From an uncultured Elusimicrobia bacterium (GTDB lineage Bacteria; Elusimicrobiota; Endomicrobiia; Endomicrobiales; Endomicrobiaceae), in NCBI GenBank assembly GCA_900321055.1, contig ONUQ01000076.1:1-5543 (forward strand): a stretch of 5,543 bases of DNA. Direction: 5' to 3'. The notes under the pieces are model-generated. The model was not told the DNA's origin. It searched no databases and worked only from the letters and a program-made list of their open reading frames with translations. This document shows positions 1-5,543 of this stretch, piece after piece. The position numbers and the translations under genes were made by a program. Every line of letters begins with the position of its first letter. Position 1 is the stretch's first letter.

Positions 1-116
1 AAATTTTAATGTATTTCAAATTATGGTATGCAAATAAAAAATTTAATTGTGTTTTGGAAAATCAGCATATATATATGACTATTTGTCGAATTTATTTTAT
101 ATTAAAAAATCCGATA

Positions 117-719
117 TTATTTCAAATCTTTATGATTTTGCATAAGTTTCTTATATGTAATTTCAATTTTCTTTTTAAGTTCGGTAATTGTTCCGGAATT
201 GTCTATTGTAATATCTGCTAATTTCATTTTATCTTCTATCGGCATTTGTAATCCTATTCTTTTTATAGCTTCTTCTTTTGAAATATTATCTCTTTTCATA
301 AACCTGTCTGTTTGTATATGATGTTGTGCATATATAACTATAACCGTATCACAAATTCTGTCCAACCCTACTTCAAATAATAACGGAGCATCCACTATAA
401 TATTTGCAGTATTATATTTTTTTGTAATTATTTCGTTAGTTTTTCTTATTATATGCGGATGAATTATTTGTTCCAAATCTATTTTGGATTGTTTATCATT
501 AAACACTATTTTGCCTAAAACTTTTCTGTCCAGTGTTCCGTCATCTTTTAAAACATCCGTTCCAAATCTTTCTACAATTTCTTTTAAACATTTGCTGTCT
601 TTAGCGGTAAGTGTTCTTGAAAGTTTATCGGCATCAATAATATAACAACCTAATTTTTTAAATATTTTAGATGATTGGCTTTTACCGGTGGCGATACCAC
701 CTGTCAATCCTATTATCAT
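117..719 (-). CDS. coaE: Dephospho-CoA kinase
   Basis: This cytosolic enzyme catalyses the last step of coenzyme A synthesis: ATP-dependent phosphorylation of the 3'-hydroxyl of dephospho-CoA. The 200-residue product matches the family's usual length of about 200. Visible motifs, in order, are a P-loop at residues 7-14 (GGIATGKS, lysine 13), the substrate-site segment IIDADKLS with D29 and D31, a conserved HP at 87-88 in the CoA-binding lid region, the core strand IIVDAPLLFE at 107-116, and the C-terminal RIGLQMP...AD...DNSG signature at 154-176. The start is fixed because an in-frame TAA (720-722) directly precedes the ATG and an AAGGAG ribosome binding site lies 5 nt upstream. It follows polA on the same strand after about 97 nt. 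polA and coaE are also near neighbours in other bacteria, for example Bacillus, where other genes lie between them. Nothing looks truncated. No convincing terminator is visible after its stop. Confidence 0.96.
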   Translation of the reverse strand: MIIGLTGGIATGKSQSSKIFKKLGCYIIDADKLSRTLTAKDSKCLKEIVERFGTDVLKDDGTLDRKVLGKIVFNDKQSKIDLEQIIHPHIIRKTNEIITKKYNTANIIVDAPLLFEVGLDRICDTVIVIYAQHHIQTDRFMKRDNISKEEAIKRIGLQMPIEDKMKLADITIDNSGTITELKKKIEITYKKLMQNHKDLK

Positions 720-724
720 TTATA

Positions 725-730
725 CTCCTT
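725..730 (-). promoter_or_regulatory. coaE ribosome binding site (AAGGAG)
   Basis: The minus strand reads AAGGAG, then the 5-nt spacer TATAA, then the coaE ATG. The spacer contains an in-frame TAA immediately before the start codon, so no longer coaE reading frame is possible. The site lies directly after a T7 run and an inverted repeat, so a hairpin or transcript end there could influence access to it. That influence is inference. Confidence 0.85.
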
Positions 731-761
731 AAAAAAACCGATTCAATTACTTTAATTGAAT
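731..761 (-). terminator. AT-rich inverted repeat plus T-run between polA and coaE; weak terminator or attenuator candidate
   Basis: The arms ATTCAATTA (741-749) and TAATTGAAT (753-761) are perfect 9-bp inverted repeats separated by 3 nt. On the minus (transcribed) strand the repeat is followed by CGG and then seven T residues (731-737). The layout resembles an intrinsic terminator, but each stem has only one G:C pair and three non-T bases separate it from the T-run, so termination would be inefficient at best. Alternatives are a partial attenuator between polA and coaE, a protein-binding palindrome, or chance in AT-rich DNA. Confidence 0.35.
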
Positions 762-819
762 AATTACAAATCTTTTGATCTTTCTATCTTCTGCTTTTTC
801 CATACATCCGTATATCCGA

Positions 820-3552
820 CTATTCTTCAAAACTTTGCATATCTGCCAAATTGTTTCCAACTTTTACGGCAACTAACAACGGAACTTCTAACTTTATTGC
901 ATGTTCCATTTCATATTTTAGCATATTCACAACTATATTTTTTTCTTCTTTTGGAACTTCCAATAACAAATCGTCATGAACTTGTATCAGTATTTTTGAT
1001 TTTAAGTTTTGTTCTTTTAATTTTTTAGATATGTTAATCATAGCAATCTTTATGATATCCGCGGATGTACCTTGCACAGGAGTATTAAGAGCCAGCCTTT
1101 CACCAAATGCTACTATTTGTTTATTATCGGAATTTATTTCCGGAATATATCTTATTCTGCCGGAGATAGTTTTAACATATCCTTTTTGTTTAGTTTCTTC
1201 TATTATTTTTGTTGACCAGTTTTTAACACCAACATATTTTGAAAAATAACTGTTTATATATTCTTTTGCTTGTTTTACATCAATATCTAACTGTTTAGCT
1301 AAACCAAAAGCCGATATTCCATACACTATACCGAAATTTATGGATTTTGCTACGGCTCTTTGTTGTTTAGTTACTTCATCTTTATTTGATATTTGAAATA
1401 TTTCCATGGCCGTTGATGTATGAATATCCTGTCCTAATTTAAATCCGTTAACCAAATTTACATCTTTTGAAATGTGTGCCAAACTTCTTAAATCTATTTG
1501 CGAATAATCCGCACAAACAAAAATCTTTCCTTCATCTGCAACAAATGCTTTTCTTAATTTTTTTCCATATTCCGTTCTTATGGGAATATTTTGTAAGTTT
1601 GGATATGATGACGAAAGTCTGCCGGTTGTTGTAACTGCCTGATTAAACAGTGTATGTATTCTGTTGCCTTCAATTGCGACAAATCGTTTCATGGAATCAA
1701 CATAAGTAGTTTTCAATTTTTGTAATTCTCTATACTTCAATATTTCAACGGCAATATCATATCGTGCTAAATCAACCAGTACGGATTCATCCGTAGAATA
1801 GCCTGTTTTGTTTTTTTTGACTGACGGTAACTTCAGCTTTTCAAACAATATTGTTGCAAGTTGCTTAGATGAATTTATATTAAATGTTTCACCTGCAAGG
1901 TTATATATTTTTTGTTCTATGATTGATATTTGTGTTACCAATTCTTTATCAAAATCATCTAAAAATTTTGAATCTGTTTTTATACCTGTTTCTTCCATTT
2001 CATACAATACTTCAACTATCGGCATTTCTATATTAAAAAATAAATTCTCTAAATCATTTTGTTTAAGTTTTTGTATTAAAACATTCTTCAAATTATAAAC
2101 ACTTACTGATTTAGAACAAGAATAGTTTGCCATTATATCAATAGCAATATTATCTGTCTTTATTTTTTTTGTTCCTTTAGAAAATATTTCATCTTCCGTT
2201 TTTATATAAAAATTTAAAAATTTTAGTGCTAAATTTTCTATTGTATGTTGTTGTGCAGGATTAATACAATAAGAAGCTATCATAACATCAAAACTTATGT
2301 TTTTTAAATCTATACCTATAGCTTTAAAAATATGTTTTATAAATTTTAAGTTACATCCTATAAACTTTTTTTCATCATCTTCAAATATCGGTTTAAATAT
2401 TTCTACAAAATCCGTTTCTTGCACTTGCTGTAATATAAAATCGTTATGATTTATGGGAATATAATAATTATTGTCTTGCCCAAAACACAATGATACCCCT
2501 ACCAACAAATCTTGTATTACACCTGTTCCCGAAGTTTCAATATTTATTGCAATTTCTTTTTCCTGCAATATTTTTTCCTGTAAACTTCTTGCTTTTTCAA
2601 CAGTATCCGTTATTGTCACATTATTTTTCGTTTCTTTATACACAATTTTATCTTGATTAACGGATTTATTTTCTGTTTTTTGAAAATTTGTTTCTTGCAA
2701 AACATCTTGTTTTTTATTTGATACAAAGCTGTAAAGTTCATATTTTTTTAAAAAATCCTGTGCATACTCAAATAAATTTTCGTTGAACTTTAACTTTTCT
2801 ATATTAAATTCCATAGGGACATTTAGGTCTAATTGAACTAATTTTTTACTTAATAATACACTGTCCGCACCATCTTTAACCGCTTGCGAAATTTTGCCTT
2901 TAATATTATCTGCATTTGCAACAATATTTTCAAGAGAACCATAAGTGTTTATCAGTTTTACTGCGGTTTTTTCGCCTATACCTTTTATACCGCAAACATT
3001 GTCGCAATTATCGCCCATTAAAGCTAACATATCTACAATTTTATCTGGGTATAATCCATACTTATTAAAAACTTCTTTACTGTCATACATCACATTTTTA
3101 GCTTCGTTCCATATATGTATATTTTCATTTACCAACTGAAATAAATCCTTATCGCCCGTAACGATTACAACTTTTATACCTTCATGTTCTGCTTTTTTTG
3201 CTAATGTTCCTATTACATCATCCGCTTCAAAACCTGCCTGCTCAAACCGTGCAAGATGCATAGCTTCAACTGCCTCTCTTGCAATAGGCATCTGTTTTAT
3301 CAAATCTTCATCTAATTGTTTTCTGTTTGCTTTGTATGACGGTGATAATTGATGTCTGAAATTTTTTGAAGGATGATCAAAACATACCGCAATATAGTTT
3401 GGCTTTTTTTCTTTATTTATTTTATTTAACAGCTTTATAAATCCATAAATTGCATTTGTAGGAACACCTTTTGATGTTGTAAGCGGTTTTATTGCATGAT
3501 ATGCTCTGTGAATATATGCACTTGCATCTATGATATATAAAATTTTGTCCAT
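820..3552 (-). CDS. polA: DNA polymerase I, with a degenerate 3'-5' exonuclease site
   Basis: This family A polymerase fills gaps during excision repair and removes RNA primers from Okazaki fragments. It has 910 residues (E. coli 928). The 5'-nuclease domain (about 1-275) keeps its metal-binding acids: D9, D59, E109/D111/D112, D134/D136 and D181/D184. A helix-hairpin-helix GIKGIGEKTA follows at 188-197. A polar linker (about 278-310) leads to an exonuclease-like domain (about 310-495), where E. coli D355, D424 and D501 align with N337, I405 and K481, and only E357 is kept (E339). Proofreading is therefore probably absent, as in several other bacterial Pol I enzymes. The polymerase domain (about 500-910) shows GRLSS...PNLQNIP (644-657), motif A DYSQIDLR (682-689), motif B R732-K736-F740-Y744 and motif C HDD (859-861). 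Motifs A and C carry Asp where Glu is usual (687, 861). An in-frame TGA (3559-3561) fixes the ATG. The ribosome binding site is weak (GGAT, 8 nt upstream). The stop is TAG. Confidence 0.97.
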   Translation of the reverse strand: MDKILYIIDASAYIHRAYHAIKPLTTSKGVPTNAIYGFIKLLNKINKEKKPNYIAVCFDHPSKNFRHQLSPSYKANRKQLDEDLIKQMPIAREAVEAMHLARFEQAGFEADDVIGTLAKKAEHEGIKVVIVTGDKDLFQLVNENIHIWNEAKNVMYDSKEVFNKYGLYPDKIVDMLALMGDNCDNVCGIKGIGEKTAVKLINTYGSLENIVANADNIKGKISQAVKDGADSVLLSKKLVQLDLNVPMEFNIEKLKFNENLFEYAQDFLKKYELYSFVSNKKQDVLQETNFQKTENKSVNQDKIVYKETKNNVTITDTVEKARSLQEKILQEKEIAINIETSGTGVIQDLLVGVSLCFGQDNNYYIPINHNDFILQQVQETDFVEIFKPIFEDDEKKFIGCNLKFIKHIFKAIGIDLKNISFDVMIASYCINPAQQHTIENLALKFLNFYIKTEDEIFSKGTKKIKTDNIAIDIMANYSCSKSVSVYNLKNVLIQKLKQNDLENLFFNIEMPIVEVLYEMEETGIKTDSKFLDDFDKELVTQISIIEQKIYNLAGETFNINSSKQLATILFEKLKLPSVKKNKTGYSTDESVLVDLARYDIAVEILKYRELQKLKTTYVDSMKRFVAIEGNRIHTLFNQAVTTTGRLSSSYPNLQNIPIRTEYGKKLRKAFVADEGKIFVCADYSQIDLRSLAHISKDVNLVNGFKLGQDIHTSTAMEIFQISNKDEVTKQQRAVAKSINFGIVYGISAFGLAKQLDIDVKQAKEYINSYFSKYVGVKNWSTKIIEETKQKGYVKTISGRIRYIPEINSDNKQIVAFGERLALNTPVQGTSADIIKIAMINISKKLKEQNLKSKILIQVHDDLLLEVPKEEKNIVVNMLKYEMEHAIKLEVPLLVAVKVGNNLADMQSFEE

Positions 3553-3607
3553 TATAAATCATCCGTTATAAATACTTTTTTAGGGTAACCGAAAAATTAA
3601 TACACAA

Positions 3608-3637
3608 TGTATAATTATATAAAAGTTTAACTGTAAA
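3608..3637 (-). promoter_or_regulatory. Candidate polA promoter
   Basis: On the minus strand TTTACA (3632-3637, 5/6 match to the -35 consensus) is followed after 18 nt by TATACA (3608-3613, 4/6 match to the -10 consensus). A perfect TATAAT overlaps nearby (3614-3619) but has no well-spaced -35; the best is TTGTTT at 18 nt. A start from either site would give a polA leader of roughly 50-60 nt. In DNA this AT-rich such matches arise easily, so this is only a candidate. Confidence 0.3.
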
Positions 3638-3657
3638 AAACAAAATTTAATTTTGTT
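3635..3657 (-). terminator. AT-rich inverted repeat with T-run downstream of trxB; weak terminator candidate
   Basis: The arms AACAAAATT (3639-3647) and AATTTTGTT (3649-3657) are perfect 9-bp inverted repeats around one base. As RNA this could form a 7-bp stem with a 5-nt loop. On the minus strand the distal arm runs directly into four more T residues (3635-3638), giving six T in a row. It lies about 70 nt past the trxB stop and before the candidate polA promoter, where the redox operon would be expected to end. The single G:C pair makes it a weak hairpin, so it could be chance or a regulatory palindrome. Confidence 0.35.
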
Positions 3658-3712
3658 GACTTAATATATGTGGTTTCTATGTTTTTACTTGGAACTTTTT
3701 GACACCGTTTTT

Positions 3713-3730
3713 ATAATATTGAAATATTAT
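3713..3730. repeat. Small inverted repeat over the trxB stop codon
   Basis: ATAATAT (3713-3719) and ATATTAT (3724-3730) form a 7-bp perfect inverted repeat with a 4-nt loop, all A/T in the stem, spanning the trxB TAA at 3727-3729. On the trxB strand it is followed by A residues rather than T, so it does not look like an intrinsic terminator. It might slow 3' exonucleases or be accidental. Confidence 0.3.
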
Positions 3731-4638
3731 TTCAAATAATGCTGAGCGGAAAATGCGGCAATGGCACCGTCACCCGTAGCAGTGACAACCTGTCTTAATG
3801 TTTTTTCTCTAACATCACCGCAAGCAAACACTCCTTCCATAGAAGTATTCATTTTATCATCCGTAATAATATAACCTTGCTCATTTAACTTTATTTGATT
3901 ATTTAGAAAACTTGTATTTGGAATCCACCCTGCAAAAACAAATACTCCGTTAACCGATAATTGAGATATAGTATTTGTTTTAACATTTTTTAATTTTACT
4001 TGTTCCAACAATTCTTTACCGGATATTTCTTCAATTACAGTATCAAATATTATATTTATTTTTTGTTCTTCAAAAACTTTTTCTTGGAGAATTTTTGTAG
4101 CTCTAAACTCATTTCTTCTATGAATTAAATTAACTTTTGTAGCGAACTTTGTTAAATATAATGCTTCTTGTAAAGCCGAATCTCCGCCACCAACGACTGC
4201 TATTTCTTTATTTCTAAAAAAAGGACCATCGCAAGTAGCACAATAAGATACCCCTTTACCTATAAATTCTTGTTCTCCTTTTACACCCAGCTTTTTAAAA
4301 TTTGCACCACTGGATATAATAATCGTTTTTGCACTATATTCTTTATTGTCCGAAAGAACAACTTTTTTTATTTTATCATTTAATTGAAGAGACACAACTT
4401 CACCATATACAAATTCCGTTCCGAAATTTGTTGCCTGTGTTTGCATTTTTACTGTAAGCTCAAAACCGTTTATACCTTGTTCAAATCCAGGATAATTTTC
4501 AAGATGATCCGTAATTGCTATTTGCCCGCCACAACCCGCTTTTTCTATAAGTAATGTTTTAAGTCTTGCTCTTGAAGAATATATTGCAGAGGTCATCCCT
4601 GAAGGACCACCTCCGATAATTATAACATCATAAACCAT
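3727..4638 (-). CDS. trxB: Thioredoxin reductase (NADPH, FAD)
   Basis: This cytosolic flavoenzyme transfers electrons from NADPH through FAD and a CxxC disulfide to thioredoxin. It has 303 residues, slightly shorter than the usual 310-320 of low-molecular-weight bacterial reductases. Visible parts, in order, are the N-terminal FAD-binding GGGPSG (9-14), the GGQ...ENYPGF segment (37-52), the redox-active CATCD (C133, C136, D137), the NADPH-binding GGGDSA (150-155) with HRRNEFRA (173-180), and the C-terminal FAD motif CGDVREKTLRQVVTATGDG (273-291). The HRR...R pattern favours NADPH over NADH. An extra cysteine (C36) sits beside the GGQ motif. The gene lies 12 nt after the tlpA-like gene, and an AAGAG ribosome binding site directly follows that gene's stop, so it is almost certainly co-transcribed with trxA, its substrate. 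A ferredoxin- or flavin-linked relative is possible but less likely given the intact motifs. Confidence 0.96.
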   Translation of the reverse strand: MVYDVIIIGGGPSGMTSAIYSSRARLKTLLIEKAGCGGQIAITDHLENYPGFEQGINGFELTVKMQTQATNFGTEFVYGEVVSLQLNDKIKKVVLSDNKEYSAKTIIISSGANFKKLGVKGEQEFIGKGVSYCATCDGPFFRNKEIAVVGGGDSALQEALYLTKFATKVNLIHRRNEFRATKILQEKVFEEQKINIIFDTVIEEISGKELLEQVKLKNVKTNTISQLSVNGVFVFAGWIPNTSFLNNQIKLNEQGYIITDDKMNTSMEGVFACGDVREKTLRQVVTATGDGAIAAFSAQHYLK

Positions 4639-4645
4639 ATTTAAA

Positions 4646-4650
4646 CTCTT
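4646..4650 (-). promoter_or_regulatory. trxB ribosome binding site (AAGAG, weak)
   Basis: On the minus strand AAGAG begins immediately after the TAA of the tlpA-like gene and ends 7 nt before the trxB ATG. It is shorter than the AGGAGGT of the tlpA-like gene. With only 12 nt between stop and start, ribosomes ending on the upstream gene could feed trxB by re-initiation, which is inference. Confidence 0.55.
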
Positions 4651-5130
4651 TTACTTTAATAATTTTTCTATATTTTCTTGCCATTTTTCATCTAAACCCG
4701 GGGTAAAACCACTATATTTTTTAGCAATGTTTCCATTTTTATCTATTATAAAAAATGCAGGAACTGCATTAATTTTATAATCGGAAAGAACTTTATCATC
4801 ACCTAATAAAACAGGATAACTCATTTGTTGTTTGCCCACAAAGTTTGATACCGTTTCAGCGTCCTCTCCTACATTTATACCAAGAACTACAACATTTTTG
4901 TTATTACTATATTTATTTGCTAATTCTTCTACATAGGGTATAGATTCCCTACATGGAGGACACCATGTTGCCCAAAAATCTATAAATACAACCTTTCCTT
5001 TACATTCGGATAACGATACCTGTCCGCCATCTAAATCCTTTAAAGTAAAATCATAAGATGCTTCTGCATAAGATAAAGATACTGATGCTACAATAAACAA
5101 CAATAATGAAATTATTTTTTTATAGAACAT
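4651..5130 (-). CDS. Exported TlpA/ResA-like thiol-disulfide protein
   Basis: This is a secreted thioredoxin-fold protein of 159 residues. The N-terminus looks like a Sec signal peptide: lysines at 4-5, a hydrophobic core at about 6-20, and likely cleavage after A22 (SYA) or A24 (AEA). There is no lipobox cysteine, so it is probably free in the periplasm or outside the membrane. The mature part shows the TlpA/ResA/AhpC-TSA style start DFTLKDLDGG...LSECKGKVV, then FIDFWATWCPPC with active-site C57 and C60, then the cis-proline region NAVPAFFIID (P124). Family members usually reduce cytochrome c apoproteins or other extracytoplasmic disulfides, fed by CcdA or DsbD; the real substrate cannot be read here. 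C43 is an additional cysteine. The start is supported by an in-frame TAA at 5134-5136 and a perfect AGGAGGT 5 nt upstream. Its first 11 nt overlap the trxA 3' end. The subfamily (ResA, TlpA, CcmG-like) is not certain, so no symbol is given. Confidence 0.9.
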   Translation of the reverse strand: MFYKKIISLLLFIVASVSLSYAEASYDFTLKDLDGGQVSLSECKGKVVFIDFWATWCPPCRESIPYVEELANKYSNNKNVVVLGINVGEDAETVSNFVGKQQMSYPVLLGDDKVLSDYKINAVPAFFIIDKNGNIAKKYSGFTPGLDEKWQENIEKLLK

Positions 5131-5440
5131 TATTTACCTCCTGTATAATAACTGCTTTTGGTCTAAATCCTACTAACTTGTTTACCGGTTTACCGTTTTT
5201 AAAAAGTATAAGACATGGAATTGATGTAATTTGAAATTTTGATGATAAAGACATATTTTCATCCGTATTTACTTTACCGATTTTTATCTTACCTTCAAAT
5301 TCTTTTGCCAGTTCATCTACTATCGGTAACAACATTTTACAAGGTCCGCACCATGGAGCCCAAAAATCCAACAATACCGGAATATCCGAATTTACAACTT
5401 CTTGTTCAAAATTTTCTTCAGTTATAACTATTTCTGACAT
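5120..5440 (-). CDS. trxA: Thioredoxin
   Basis: This is the small cytosolic disulfide reductase that donates electrons to ribonucleotide reductase, peroxiredoxins and other targets, and is itself reduced by TrxB. Its 106 residues are the usual length. It has the classic FWAPWCGPCK active site (C31, C34), the buried aspartate D25 in LLDFWA, the KVNTDEN segment (56-62), the cis-proline loop SIPCLILF (P75), and the final KLVGF glycine turn (88-92). There is no signal peptide. One oddity is that the residue after the cis-proline is cysteine (C76), where threonine is usual (T77 in E. coli). The gene is first in the redox operon, behind a strong-looking promoter and a GGGAGGG ribosome binding site. 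Its 3' end overlaps the tlpA-like gene by 11 nt, which suggests translational coupling. Confidence 0.96.
   Translation of the reverse strand: MSEIVITEENFEQEVVNSDIPVLLDFWAPWCGPCKMLLPIVDELAKEFEGKIKIGKVNTDENMSLSSKFQITSIPCLILFKNGKPVNKLVGFRPKAVIIQEVNNVL
5136..5142 (-). promoter_or_regulatory. Ribosome binding site of the tlpA-like gene (AGGAGGT)
   Basis: A perfect anti-16S match, AGGAGGT, lies 5 nt before the ATG at 5130. It falls within the last codons of trxA, so ribosomes finishing trxA pass over it. It is the strongest Shine-Dalgarno sequence in the window and settles the start of the tlpA-like gene despite the 11-nt overlap. Confidence 0.9.
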
Positions 5441-5451
5441 TTTATTGTTTT

Positions 5452-5458
5452 CCCTCCC
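5452..5458 (-). promoter_or_regulatory. trxA ribosome binding site (GGGAGGG)
   Basis: The minus strand reads GGGAGGG with 11 nt before the trxA ATG. The GGAGG core is good but the spacing is a little longer than the 5-9 nt usual elsewhere. It lies in the short leader expected from the promoter just upstream. Confidence 0.75.
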
Positions 5459-5475
5459 AGTACAATATAAGACAA

Positions 5476-5504
5476 ATTATATAAAAACTAAAAATTTCTG
5501 GCAA
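5476..5504 (-). promoter_or_regulatory. Sigma-70-type promoter of the trxA operon
   Basis: On the minus strand TTGCCA (5499-5504, 5/6 match to TTGACA) is followed by a 17-nt spacer and a perfect TATAAT (5476-5481). Transcription would start near 5469, giving a leader of about 29 nt that holds the ribosome binding site. It is the best promoter match I found in the window and sits where a promoter for the trxA, tlpA-like and trxB operon is expected. No operator or riboswitch could be recognised around it. Confidence 0.7.
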
Positions 5505-5543
5505 ATTATTTAACATTTTTTGTGAAAGATGACGGATGTGCGG

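Noticed and set aside
66..77. CATATATATATG 12-bp palindrome in the left flank
   Set aside because: It is a simple TA repeat in AT-rich non-coding DNA with no neighbouring signal. The remaining flank (1-116) shows no gene, clear promoter or terminator.
114..127. 14-nt sequence (atattatttcaaat) shared by the 3' ends of coaE and trxB (3724-3737)
   Set aside because: Both genes end in Leu-Lys-stop in AT-rich DNA, and the match covers only those codons plus a few A/T bases. It is probably coincidence rather than a dispersed repeat.
747..803. Minus-strand mini-ORF of 18 codons (MEKAEDRKIKRFVIIQLK) between polA and coaE
   Set aside because: It has no convincing ribosome binding site, its end overlaps the inverted repeat, and its length is expected by chance.
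756..1028. Plus-strand open frames opposite polA, coaE and trxA
   Set aside because: They lie antisense to well-supported conserved genes, have no recognisable domains, and are hydrophobic or Phe/Leu-rich as expected from the complement of AT-rich coding sequence.
3656..3683. Plus-strand promoter-like pair TTGACT and TATGTT, 16 nt apart
   Set aside because: No plus-strand gene follows it, and the -10 match is only 4 of 6.
5442..5543. Minus-strand open frame of 33 codons running in from the window edge and ending one base before the trxA ATG; possible 3' end of an upstream gene
   Set aside because: The near-consensus promoter and the trxA ribosome binding site both lie inside it, the peptide resembles no family I know, and an open frame of this length is not rare by chance. 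Sequence beyond the window would settle it.
5529..5543. ATG ACG GAT GTG CGG at the right edge, possible start of a divergent plus-strand gene
   Set aside because: Only five codons are visible, with no convincing ribosome binding site.

Overview
This is a compact, AT-rich stretch of bacterial chromosome (about 30% G+C by eye, not computed). All five recognisable genes lie on the minus strand. Read in the direction of transcription, from the right end of the window to the left, the order is trxA, an exported TlpA/ResA-like thioredoxin, trxB, polA and coaE. Tryptophan is encoded by TGG, the stops are four TAA and one TAG, and several starts have Shine-Dalgarno sequences, so this is an ordinary bacterium using the standard code. 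The low G+C and the style of the PolA and TrxB proteins suggested an Elusimicrobiota/Endomicrobium-like lineage or another low-GC gut-type bacterium. That placement is an impression only.

Right part (about 3720-5543): a thiol-redox operon. A near-consensus sigma-70-type promoter (TTGCCA, 17-nt spacer, TATAAT) lies just upstream of trxA. The trxA 3' end overlaps the start of the tlpA-like gene by 11 nt, and the tlpA-like gene has a perfect AGGAGGT ribosome binding site inside the trxA coding sequence. trxB follows after 12 nt. The operon therefore makes cytosolic thioredoxin, its NADPH-dependent reductase, and a secreted thioredoxin-fold protein. The membrane carrier (CcdA/DsbD type) needed to pass electrons across the membrane is not in this window.

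Middle and left part (117-3726): polA, a full-length DNA polymerase I, and coaE, dephospho-CoA kinase. A 173-nt intergenic region (3553-3726) between trxB and polA holds two AT-rich inverted repeats and a weak candidate polA promoter. About 97 nt between polA and coaE hold a perfect 9-bp AT-rich inverted repeat followed by a T7 run and the coaE ribosome binding site. PolA keeps its 5'-nuclease and polymerase domains but has lost three of the four acidic residues of the 3'-5' exonuclease site. It also has Glu-to-Asp changes at conserved positions in polymerase motifs A and C.

The outermost 116 nt on the left and about 100 nt on the right contain no gene I can support. There is no tRNA or rRNA gene, CRISPR array, insertion sequence or phage-like gene, and I saw no undescribed multigene system. 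The noteworthy points are residue-level oddities in PolA and TrxA and the layout of the redox operon.
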